Below are positions 11,608-20,284 of a stretch of DNA of 64,000 bases, piece after piece. How positions within the stretch are numbered: the first letter of the stretch is position 1; each line of letters begins with the position of its first letter. The notes beneath the pieces are model-generated. The model did no database searches. It was not told the DNA's origin and worked only from the letters and a program-made list of their open reading frames with translations. The position numbers were made by a program, and so were the translations under genes. Source of the stretch: Tillandsia leiboldiana (taxonomy: Eukaryota; Streptophyta; Magnoliopsida; Poales; Bromeliaceae); the NCBI GenBank assembly GCA_029204045.2, contig JAQNDB010000527.1, positions 1-64,000 of the forward strand, written 5' to 3'.

Positions 11608-12492
11608 TGTGTTGGGAGCCGCGGCATCCTCTCGTCTCTCCGGTTGTGGCGTTGCGGCTGTAGCGGCCTGTTCTCGGGGACATGAAGCGCGGGTGTGATC
11701 TGATATGCCGCAACCATTGCAGTGGGAGTACCTCCAAAGGCAGTTCGTCACTCGATGCGCCTTTCCGCAGATGACGCAGGGCCCTTGTAGCGACTCCGGG
11801 GTTCCTGTCGGTACCCGCCCACCCTTCCTTGCATTTTCCAGGTGTTGGTTCGCCCGGTACCTTGGTTTGGGGCTCCCCTGCAAGGCGGGGGTGGCGGCTT
11901 GCTCTGCTTCGACAGGTCCCGGCGCCGGGGGCCTAGTGACGCCTGGCTTCTGGGGGCACGTGTAACGCGTGTGACCCGGTCTACCACACCGGAAACAGTG
12001 ATCATCCCGCCAGGGGCAGCCCATCATTCGATGCGCGCCGCCACAAATGACGCACGGCTTCGGTGGGTCGGGCCCCTCCTTCTTCACTGGTCCAAACTCC
12101 GGTTCTACCTTCGGACGTTTGGTCGCACGGCTCGCCAGATAGGGGTCCTCTGCCGGGTCAGGGTAGGGGCACCCTTGCCGGGCGTACTCTTGCTCCGCAC
12201 GCATGGCCAAGTTGACTGCATCGTGATAGGTGGGAAATCCTGCCGGTGGCATCCCGCGAGGGGTACCGTCCCATGGGCCGTGGTGGAAGTAGTCAACACT
12301 CTCAAGATCCCGCGTCAGCATGCACAGACGCTCCGTGAGAGTCAGCAGCTGTCCTGCCACATCGCGCAGTTGGTTGCGCAGCAAGCGGTTCGCTCCGGCT
12401 GCGGCGTCCATTTCCGTCGGTCGCCGCCCACTGTGTTGGACTGCTATTGTATCTGCGTACATAATGAAAGCATACCGATCATCACAAAACAT
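11603..12492 (-). pseudogene. gag: Element B gag, 5' part, with duplicated zinc-knuckle pairs
   Basis: About 297 codons from the ATG at 12492 to the A insertion; the frame resumes at 231-85. A short N-terminal region (RNQLRDVAGQLLTLTERL looks helical) is followed by a stretch resembling only the end of a gag capsid (TYHDAVNLAMRAEQEYAR). Two modules then follow, each a CX2CX3HX4C finger plus a classical CX2CX4HX4C knuckle (CVICGGAH.../CFRCGRPGH... and CVICGKAH.../CNGCGISDH...). The central capsid seen in A and C is missing. No pol is visible, so B may be a non-autonomous, gag-only element; the unseen left part could change this. An alternative start is the Met before DAAAG. Confidence 0.75.
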
Positions 12493-12684
12493 AGAGACAT
12501 AACTGACAAGGTAACCTGGCTCCTAAAGGGTTCTACTTAATCTCTACCCTCCCCCACGTACACTCGTGTTCTATTTATTTATCCCGTGTTCACTTTATTA
12601 CTCAGCAGCCAGAGTATTGCGCCCGTGGATGTTAGGCCCCGACTGTTGTGGTTGGAGTTTACCCGCTCTGATACCATCTTAATC
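12493..12684 (-). other. Element B leader with initiator-Met primer site
   Basis: The primer site TGGTATCAGAGC (minus) is at 12665-12676, eight bases from the LTR edge, as in A and C. The remaining ~170 bp to gag are AT-rich near 12568-12580 (ATAAATAAATAG on minus), which resembles a TATA element but lies after the primer site; its function is unknown. Confidence 0.8.
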
Positions 12685-14089
12685 TGTCACGCCCCGGGGG
12701 TTAGCATCGCGCGGAAGAGGAGCCACCGATGCCCCTGAATCAGCCATATATTTTTTTTTGTAAAACAATACTCCCCGGCGCGTGCACAGACCCGCCGCAT
12801 ACACAAATTCGCTCTGTGAACGGGCAGAGTCTCCTTTGTATATGCACGGCGTCTCAACTATAAGGTGCCTCACAAGGCGTAGCACATACAATCTCTAACC
12901 ACAGCAGTTAAGGTCTCGTTCACATGCAACCATACAACTCGCGTGAAAATCTATTATTCACTTAGCGCAGGGAGGCCGATGTTTTGAAAGGATAAAGAAT
13001 CATAAGGTTTTGAAAGCGGCATCCACACGATGCCATCGTTTAATGAAAGACAGTTTGAAAGCCACATAAATCCACAGGGTTTGAAAAGCTAGGTGCCCAC
13101 ACGACACCCACGTTTTAAAAGTAGTTTTCGCAACCGATTTACTTTGCTTTTTCATTGTTTAAAACGACCAAGCATGAAAGGAAGCAACAATCCATCATTT
13201 ATTCAAAAGGAGGAAAGGGCAACATCCACTTCGACCCCACGAGGGTATCGCAATCCACATCTAGCTAGCATGAATAATAACTGAAAAGGGAGAAGAAAGT
13301 CACTGTATCTGAAGTCACCAAAATGCCAGATCAGCACTCTCGCGGCCTCACCGGTGCCCCAGTACCCGCCCTTGGACGAACCTGTCACGCCCCGGGCGCC
13401 CCGGGGGTTAGCATCGCGCGGAAGAGGAGCCACCGATGCCCCTGAATCAACCATATATTTTTTTTTGTAAAACAATACTCCCCGGCGCGTGCACAGACCC
13501 GCCGCATACACAAATTCGCTATGTGAACGGGCAGAGTCTCCTTTGTATATGCACGGCGTCTCAACTATAAGGTGCCTCACAAGGCGTAGCACATACAATC
13601 TCTAACCACAGCAGTTAAGGTCTCGTTCACATGCAACCATACAACTCGCGTGAAAATCTATTATTCACTTAGCGCAGGGAGGCCGATGTTTTGAAAGGAT
13701 AAAGAATCACAAAGTTTTGAAAGCGGCATCCACACGATGCCATCGTTTAATGAAAGACAGTTTGAAAGCCACATAAATCCACAGGGTTTGAAAAGCTAGG
13801 TGCCCACACGACACCCACGTTTTAAAAGTAGTTTTCGCAACCGATTTACTTTGCTTTTTCATTGTTTAAAACGGCCAAGCATGAAAGGAAGCAACAATCC
13901 ATCATTTATTCAAAAGGAGGAAAGGGCAACATCCACTTCGACCCCACGAGGGTATCGCAATCCACATCTAGCTAGCATGAATAATAACTGAAAAGGGAGA
14001 AGAAAGTCACTGTATCTGAAGTCACCAAAATGCCAGATCAGCACTCTCGCGGCCTCACCGGTGCCCCAGTACCCGCCCTTGGACGAACC
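12685..14089. repeat. Tandem duplication of ~0.7 kb at the U5 end of B LTR
   Basis: Unit 1 is 12685-13382 (698 bp) and unit 2 is 13383-14089 (707 bp). They are nearly identical apart from about ten extra bases near the start of unit 2. TGTCAC begins both units and recurs at 14090, so the duplication probably arose by recombination or slippage at this short match. No coding content. Confidence 0.9.
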
Positions 14090-14533
14090 TGTCACGGAGT
14101 GGGAAGTCAGTGACTGGAATAAACATAATGAGCAAGAAAACTATAATAATCAAACCACTGTAACCAGAGCAACTGTCACCCCTCATACGTCATCAACATG
14201 AATATGTCCTGCACCAAACATAAACCGAGCACCCTCCCCGGACACCGCACCGGGCCCCTACCCCGGTGCCCCCCCCCCCTCCCTGCCGAGCACCTGCCTC
14301 GGCCGCCGAGCACCAACCTCGGCGTCATTGCTCACACCCTCCACCTATGAGGGCCCCCATTCCTAACGCCACCTCCGCGTGGGGTACACGGGTCAACGTA
14401 CCACTTTTCCGGAAAAGCACACCCTTGCGGTGGCCAAACCGCTGGTGTGCGTGTAGCAAAACTTGAGCCTCAGATGATAAAGCGAAAGAAGTAAGAACCG
14501 GGGTCAGCGTTACTCATAAGGACAACCAGAAGG
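14090..14533 (-). other. B LTR segment with conserved stem-loop
   Basis: It contains the hairpin at 14417-14450 and an adjoining 14-bp palindrome (CTTTTCCGGAAAAG, 14404-14417), both with counterparts in the D LTR at 63827-63876. The rest is Pro/Cys-coding-like C-rich sequence that I judge non-coding. Confidence 0.6.
14417..14450 (-). ncRNA. Conserved LTR stem-loop (B copy)
   Basis: GCACACC pairs with GGTGTGC and GCGGT pairs with ACCGC around a six-base loop. In the D LTR the outer pair is GTACACC/GGTGTAC, a compensated C-G to T-A change. It is a structural element within the transcribed LTR, not a gene of its own. Confidence 0.6.
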
Positions 14534-14762
14534 GAAAAACACTTTTGCTCTTGAGGAAAACTTAAAGTGAAAAACACCGTTGCTCGTTGGGAGCAACCTA
14601 AAGAGAAAACACACCTTTGCTCACGAAGAGCAACTTAGAAAGAAACACCTTTGTTCATGTGGAGCAACTTAGAAAGAAACACCTTTGTTCATGTGGAGCA
14701 ACTTAGAAAGAAACACCTTTGTTCATGTGGAGCAACTTAGAAAGAAACACCTTTGCTCGTGT
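14534..14762. repeat. 34-bp tandem repeat
   Basis: Three exact or near-exact 34-bp units (AGCAACTTAGAAAGAAACAC... period) span about 14650-14755, with three to four decayed 35-37-bp units before them. Each ends in a TTTGYTC...GAGC block. Confidence 0.85.
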
Positions 14763-15007
14763 CCGCCCTTACCCAGTTAACCTCGGCGAAATTACCCACC
14801 TTTGCGTGTGTGTCGTCCGGCGTTTGGTACGTCCGCGATTGTGCGTCCGTTGCCAACAATGTCCTGCACTCCTGAAGGAATAAGGGCAAGTCAAGACTAA
14901 GGATCCGAAACTCACACCGACTCCCACCCATGTGCGGCGGAGTTCCCCGCCCGGCACCGGCCCGTGCAGCGCACACTCCGCCCGAGCACAGCACCCCGCG
15001 GCCCCAG

Positions 15008-15930
15008 CCCGCGGTGCAGGGCGACTCCGCGCGGCACCAGCCCGCGCGGCCGTCCCTCCTTGCGGGCGGCCCCGCGGTGCGGAGGCGACCCCGCGCGGCA
15101 CCAGCCCGCGCGGGCGCCCCACCTTGCGGGCGGCCCCGCGCGGCCAGGCGCCGCGCGGGCGCATGCCCGCGGTGCGGAGGCGGCCCCGCGCGGCACCAGC
15201 CCGCGCGGGCGTCCCACTTTGCGGGCGGCCCCGCGCGGCCAAGCGCCGCGCGGGCGCATGCCCGCGGTGCGGAGGCGACCCCGCGCGGCACCAGCCCGCG
15301 CGGGCGCCCCACCTTGCGGGCGGCCCCGCGCGGCCAAGCACCGCGCGGGCGCATGCCCGCGGTGCGGAGGCGACCCCGCGCGGCACCAGCCCGCGCGGGC
15401 GCCCCACCTTGCGGGCGGCCCCGCGCGGCCAAGCGCCGCGCGGGCGCATGCCCGCGGTGCGGAGGCGACCCCGCGCGGCACCAGCCCGCGCGGGCGCCCC
15501 ACCTTGCGGGCGGCCCCGCGCGGCCAAGCGCCGCGCGGGCGCATGCCCGCGGTGCGGAGGCGACCCCGCGCGGCACCAGCCCGCGCGGGCGCCCCACCTT
15601 GCGGGCGGCCCCGCGCGGCCAAGCGCCGCGCGGGCGCATGCCCGCGGTGCGGAGGCGACCCCGCGCGGCACCAGCCCGCGCGGGCGCCCCATCTTGCGGG
15701 CGGCCCCGCGCGGCCAAGCGCCGCGCGGGCGCATGCCCGCGGTGCGGAGGCGACCCCGCGCGGCACCAGCCCGCGCGGGCGCCCCACCTTGCGGGCGGCC
15801 CCGCGCGGCCAAGCGCCGCGCGGGCGCATGCCCGCGGTGCGGAGGCGACCCCGCGCGGCACCAGCCCGCGCGGGCGCCCTACCTTGCGGGCGGCCCCGCG
15901 CGGCCAAGCGCCGCGCGGGCGCCCCGCCCG
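15008..15930. repeat. 95-bp GC-rich minisatellite
   Basis: GCATGCCCGCGGTGCGG recurs at 15161, 15256, 15351, 15446, 15541, 15636, 15731 and 15826, exactly 95 bp apart, with two shorter, decayed units before them. It is extremely CpG-rich. Because 95 is not a multiple of three and the unit has no stop codon, all reading frames stay open; the long Ala/Arg/Pro ORFs here are artefacts of the repeat. Confidence 0.95.
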
Positions 15931-16091
15931 CGGCCGGCCTGGCGGCGGCGGTGGCGGCGCTCCCCGCGAAGGCTCCACCCCGAACGTCTATTCTAAAGAA
16001 ACTAATAAAAACTCACCTTTGATCCGCCGGAAAAGAGAGGAAAGGGATCGTCCTAACGTTGCCCGGTTGATCCCGCGTGCAAGCAACCTCC

Positions 16092-16279
16092 GTCCTTTTC
16101 TCCCTTCTCTTTTTCCTTCTCGTGGCGTCTCTTAAAGAGGAACCCTAGCCGTCTTTTCCTCTTTTCTTTTTCCTTCTCGTGGCGTCTCTTAAAGAGAAAC
16201 CCTAGCCGTCTTTTCCTCTTTCCCTTTTTTTTTTTTCCTTCTCGTGGCGTCTCTTAAAGAGAAAACCCTAGCCGTCTAA
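16092..16279. repeat. Three ~60-bp pyrimidine-rich repeats
   Basis: Each unit has CTTCTCGTGGCGTCTCTTAA followed by AGAG and AACCCTAGCCGTC. Starts are about 57-65 bp apart and differ in the length of the T run. Confidence 0.85.
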
Positions 16280-16634
16280 TGAAGCGACCTAGGAGGGAAC
16301 GCATAAAACCCTAGGTTCCTCAAAGGTTTAAAAGGTGATTAAATAATAGGGACAGATCCGGTGGCTAGAAATACCTCGAGAAACGTGCCGATCGTCCGCA
16401 CGGATCCCGGGGCGCCTAAGTAGGGTTCGAACTTCGGGAAATTATTCCGGGTGAACCGGGAGTTGGAATCTGAAACCGATCGCGCCCCCGTTCTCTAATT
16501 CGCGAGCCCTTCCGCCTAAAAATGTCCGCGAGCCCCGACGGATTCCCCGGCAGAACACTAAAAATTGTCCCTCAGTCGGGCAGTCGAAGAAACAGGGGGT
16601 GACGGGGAGGGTCACGCAAAAGTCAGGTCTTACA
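16280..16634 (-). promoter_or_regulatory. U3 start region of B LTR
   Basis: Non-coding. It includes the block at 16478-16493 whose reverse complement matches the D LTR at 62186-62201, with alignable sequence for about 60 bp beyond it. I see no clear TATA box; candidates are weak. Confidence 0.45.
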
Positions 16635-16967
16635 CCAGTGTCCTTAGGTTATCACCTAATACCATGCCACTCATCCTTCCTAGGATAACTCCTAAGTTGA
16701 TGTCACTCGTCAAACCCCTAAACTAGGTTTTCTCCTAGTCTTACTACCAACAAGTACTGTTCCCTTATGTCACATGATTCCTAGGGTTGTACCCTACATG
16801 ATCACAGTCATCGCATAATTATCATTTCTACGCATGCAATTATTTTCATATTCATCATAAAAATAATATTTATCCTCTATGCATGCAATTTCATCAATTT
16901 AGATAAGTCAAGAATTTGCATTTTTCCCTTAATTCTTTTACACATGCAAATTAATTATCTCTTTTTT

Positions 16968-17140
16968 TGGCAACCAACAGTTGCATTTTCCATCTGTGTC
17001 CATCTACACATACCGGTTTATCCCCTATTTGGATAAATCACAAATGTCACTTTTCCTCTAAATATCTCTACACATGCACATTTATCATCTGTCTCTGGCA
17101 ACCAACAGTTGCACTTTTCCATTTGAAACCACTACACAGG
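16968..17140. repeat. Two decayed ~130-bp repeats
   Basis: GGCAACCAACAGTTGCA occurs at about 16969 and 17098, each followed by TTTTCCAT and a CTACACA block. Surrounding sequence from 16640 to 17290 is AT-rich and non-coding. Confidence 0.6.
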
Positions 17141-17321
17141 CAATCATAATCATAATTACCTAACGCCTCTAACAGGCTACTATCATGCTTCGAATCGAAA
17201 AGCAAGGGAGCAAGGGGAGAGGTCACCCAATTTCGGCAGAATTCCCCACCTTGTGGTGTCCCCAATTGCTTGTAGACACTCGCAATTGGTCATTGCGCGA
17301 TTCCACTTATCTCCTCGAGCT

Positions 17322-18075
17322 TGCACGCAAAACGGTGCACTTCTCTCGAGTCCGCACGCAAAACGGTGCACGTCCACCAAACCTGCACGCAAAACGGTGC
17401 GCGTCACTAAAACCCACACGCAAAACGGTGCGCACCACTTCAGTCGGCACGCAAAACAATGCGCGTCAACTCAACCTGCACGCAAAACGGTGCATGTACC
17501 TCGGGTTTGCATGCAAAATGAAACATGCTTCTCTTAAGGTCGCACGCAAAACGGTGCACGTCTTTTCTAACCCTGCACGAAAAATGATGCATAATATTAG
17601 GGTCGGCACGCAAAACGGTGCGCGACAATACGACCTGCACGCGAAACGGTGCACGTACCTCAAATCTGCACGCAAAACGGTGCACGCTCTACTGTAGGAT
17701 TGCACGCAAAACGATGCACATTTTTCTATCCCTGCACGAAAAATAATGTATAATATTAGAGACTGCACGCAAAACGGTGCACGACAAAACGATCTGCACG
17801 CAAAACGGTGCACGCTTAACTATAAGGTTGCACGCAAAACGGTGCACATTTTGCAGTAGGTTTGCACGCAAAACGGTGCACACCTTTTTAATCCTGCACG
17901 CAAAACGATATAAAATATTATAGTTTGTACGTAAAATGGTGCACAACAACTCAATCTACGTGTAAAACGGAGCACGTACCTCGGGTTGGCACGCAAAACG
18001 AGGCGCGCCCAAACTGTCCGTAATAGTCCACGCAGTAAAACGGCACAGTAAACTTGGTCCCTAGCACGCACAACG
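17322..18075. repeat. 32-bp tandem array with 160-bp higher-order period
   Basis: About 24 copies of a core near GCACGCAAAACGGTGCACG occur roughly every 32 bp, with variable 12-15-bp linkers. Sets of five units recur: linker-matched blocks start at 17443, 17602, 17761 and 17923 (159-162 bp). The core contains short self-complementary GCAC...GTGC arms. Open frames across it only reflect the repeat. Confidence 0.9.
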
Positions 18076-18250
18076 GCATGGGGTCAAATTCAATGTCCAA
18101 AATGACGCCTCAAAATTGTGCCAAAAATATCACAAAATTAACACGTGGGACCTACCTCGACAACGCCGCGTCGCCCATCTGATTTTTGGAACACTTTGCG
18201 CGCTACACGAAATCGCCGCCGCGCCGCTCCAACCCACAAAATTTCCTCCA

Positions 18251-18254
18251 TCTT

Positions 18255-18287
<33 letters not shown>

Positions 18288-18390
18288 ACTTGCTCGGTTG
18301 GAGAAGAACAGGGAGAATGAGAAATGGTACTCGGTTGGAGGAGGATGAAAAGAAGAAGAAGAAGGAGAAGAAAAGGACGGAGAAGAAGAG
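18251..18390. repeat. CT and GAA simple repeats
   Basis: A CT microsatellite spans 18251-18287, and a purine-rich GAA/GAAG stretch spans about 18341-18390, probably in U3 or leader of LTR E. Confidence 0.85.
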
Positions 18391-18730
18391 TTCTGGACCC
18401 GGTCCGTGGCACCCACCAAGAGGGGACCGCCATGTGGCGGTCCACCCCACAGGCGGGCGCGCACCAGGTGCGCGCGCCCACTGCGCCACGCGGGAAGGCG
18501 CACTTCCCTAGCGCCCTGCAGCGTGCCTTGCGCAGTAAGTCACCGCTCGAGCCGCATGCCGTCGTTGCTTCGGAATTCCGTTTTCGTCCCGTTTTCTATT
18601 CATTTTTCGTCCGTTTCCGTCCAAATTTGACAGACGGCTTCGTTTCAGCTTAATTAATCACAAAAAATTTTAAATTTTCAGTTTGGGCCATTTCTGGGCC
18701 ACCAAAAGCCTCGCTGTATCCAGAATCGCT

Positions 18731-18954
18731 GGCGGACCCCGTTCTCGCAATCCGGATATCCTATCAACCCGAAATTTTTACTGTGGCCTTAAAACATAAT
18801 TATGAAGCTCCCCAAATTTTCTCAGAATTTTTCGACACTGTTGGCGGAGCCCGTTCTCACTATCAGGCATTCGATCAACGCAAAACTTTTTCTGTGGTCT
18901 TAAAACATATTTACGGGGCTCCCGTAATTTTCTCGGAATTTTTCGACACTGTGA
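18731..18954. repeat. 112-bp tandem pair in E
   Basis: 18731-18842 and 18843-18954 are diverged copies sharing GGCGGA, CCCGTTCTC, TTAAAACATA and TTTTTCGACACTGT blocks at a 112-bp offset. Confidence 0.8.
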
Positions 18955-19133
18955 ATTTTCCACTAAAAATCTGGACCCCCTTTCTCTAATAAAATTCCAG
19001 ATCTTTCCATTTTAACCCGATTTGGGCCCAACTCGCGTCCAAATATTCTTTACTTCCCTAACTTTCATAACACTAGTATTTCATACAACCTTTATTTACA
19101 TTTATTTATGTGCCGAAAATCCGGTAATTTACA

Positions 19134-19426
19134 GTGTGATCGGGAATCTGAACCTCTCGTGCATGTGGTAAAAGTCCTACCTCTAACCCATGTAATGATG
19201 CAAATGATCTACTAATAAAAGAATGCGATGCTCCAGTATCAAATAAAGTACGAGTCCTAATGCAAGAAAGTAAGGTGATACCTGCCACCACATGATCTGC
19301 TGCCGAAGAATCCTCTACCTGCGCAGCATACACTCGCCCACTCTGAGCTGGAGGCCGATAGTCAGTGGGATGGGAAGAAGATGGCCTACTCACTGGGGCA
19401 TATGGCCGCTGAGCCGTCGATCGCTG
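19134..19426 (-). pseudogene. pol: Family C unit 1 protease fragment
   Basis: The minus-strand frame encodes the linker after the zinc knuckle and the start of the gypsy protease (LFDTGASHSFISRSFASLHG). It is cut on one side by copia 1 (19427) and on the other by element E (19133). The continuing pol should lie left of the window. It closely matches 38333-38625 of unit 2. Confidence 0.9.
19422..19426. repeat. Target-site duplication of copia 1, left
   Basis: CGCTG, repeated at 30349-30353. Confidence 0.93.
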
Positions 19427-19653
19427 TGTTACGGATTTTGAGTTGGCGTAATTTCGTGAAAGGTTCAAGTCTTGAAGATTGAAGGTGAAGAAGGTTGGAT
19501 CATTTAACTCAATCTCAAGAAAGAAGAATTCAAAAGGATCAGGTATGTTTAATTAAAGATTTTTGGTGATCCGAATACTTCTTGTAGTGTAGAAACACCT
19601 GGAAGAATTTTTCATTGCATAAAAATCAAAAACTGGACATGGGACATGTTCAG

Positions 19654-19937
19654 GATCCGGATCAGACATTCCAATCCGGATCCCGAAGGGTGTTCGTTCA
19701 TACACTGGTTCAATCCGGATCGCAACATCTCATGATCCGGATCCCGAACACTAGTTTTACCTTTTTACTTGCACGATCCGGATCAGGATTTGCAATCCGG
19801 ATCCCGAACGTTGATGTTTGGTGAAACTGTATGAACGATCCGGATCAGCCATTTCGATCCGGATCCCGAACTATTGTTTTTCTGGAAACCGTCTTTCTTG
19901 CTACTGCAATCCGGATCGCCGAAATCCGATCCGGATC
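19654..19937 (+). promoter_or_regulatory. Ten RATCCGGATC palindromes in copia U3
   Basis: Starts: 19654, 19673, 19712, 19734, 19775, 19794, 19837, 19856, 19908, 19928. They come in five pairs; members are 19-22 bp apart and pairs 58-71 bp apart, with CCCGAA often following the second member. The array ends about 67 bp before the TATA box. This is what a cluster of sites for a dimeric activator would look like; I cannot name the factor. Equivalent arrays begin near 29234, 38853, 48428 and 55556. Confidence 0.8.
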
Positions 19938-20003
19938 GCCGTCCGTAAAATTTCCAGAAATGGTAGGTTTTTGATTCTTATCTCCTTCCTAGGGTTTCTA
20001 ACC

Positions 20004-20011
20004 TATAAATA
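20004..20011 (+). promoter_or_regulatory. TATA box of copia 1
   Basis: TATAAATA, after TAGGGTTTCTAACC. Transcription would start about 30 bp downstream, which puts the hairpin region in the RNA. Confidence 0.75.
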
Positions 20012-20145
20012 GACCCTATGATTCTTTTTGTAGGGTTAAGGAAAATAGCCGTCATTATCAAATATCATCTTATACGGCCTAAGATCCACATATAGAGAAG
20101 AAAGGAAATACTAGATTTAATTCTATGTTTCTTCATCTATAGTTG

Positions 20146-20243
20146 ATTGATTTGATTCTAGGTTTTCATACTCAGATTTTGAGTAGAATCAAATCAATGA
20201 ATACTTAGATGGTATTTCCGATCTATTTCTAATCTAAGTATTC
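20146..20243 (+). ncRNA. Two adjacent long hairpins in the copia leader
   Basis: ATTGATTTGATTC (20146-20158) is exactly complementary to 20186-20198, with an inner TACTCA/TGAGTA stem. It is followed without a gap by GAATACTTAGAT (20199-20210), complementary to 20232-20243. Both lie downstream of the TATA box. They are structured parts of the leader RNA, not separate transcripts. Confidence 0.75.
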
Positions 20244-20284
20244 GGCGGATCATCACCACCCAAAAACAACGATTTCCCCAAAAA

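Larger units (their letters stand above)
12685..16634 (-). repeat. Element B 5' LTR (about 3.95 kb)
   Basis: On plus it begins TGTCACG next to the primer site. I place its other edge at ...TCTTACA (16634). The reason is that 14401-16634 aligns in inverse orientation with the D LTR (start 62068): the same GAACGGGGG-type block lies 118 bp from the D LTR start and about 141 bp from 16634. TG...CA ends fit. The alternative is a single 6.4-kb LTR reaching 19133. The LTR is swollen by a 0.7-kb tandem duplication, 34-bp repeats, a 95-bp GC minisatellite and three ~60-bp repeats. Confidence 0.55.
16635..19133 (-). repeat. Element E: LTR fragment, U3 side
   Basis: It ends ...GTAATTTACA at 19133, exactly where family C sequence resumes; the second C unit shows the uninterrupted site. 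The AT-rich 16640-17180 part resembles the middle of Tekay LTRs (CTCCTAAGT motifs), and 18660-19133 resembles a U3 start. I take it as the U3 part of a minus-strand LTR into which B inserted, with the remainder left of the window. It may instead be continuous with 12685-16634. No ORF looks real. Confidence 0.5.

Noticed and set aside
14737..16135. Long Ala/Arg/Pro-rich ORFs on both strands (330-413 residues)
   Set aside because: They follow from a stop-free 95-bp repeat whose length is not divisible by three, so all frames stay open and repeat each other's words. No start context or conserved domain.
17185..18071. ORFs repeating ARKTVH/AKRC-like words
   Set aside because: Translation of the 32-bp tandem array; different frames of one repeat, no independent support.
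17322..18075. CRISPR-like array (19-bp repeats with short variable spacers)
   Set aside because: Spacers are only 12-15 bp and themselves recur with a five-unit period, repeats are degenerate, no cas genes are present, and the setting is a plant LTR. It is a tandem satellite-like repeat.
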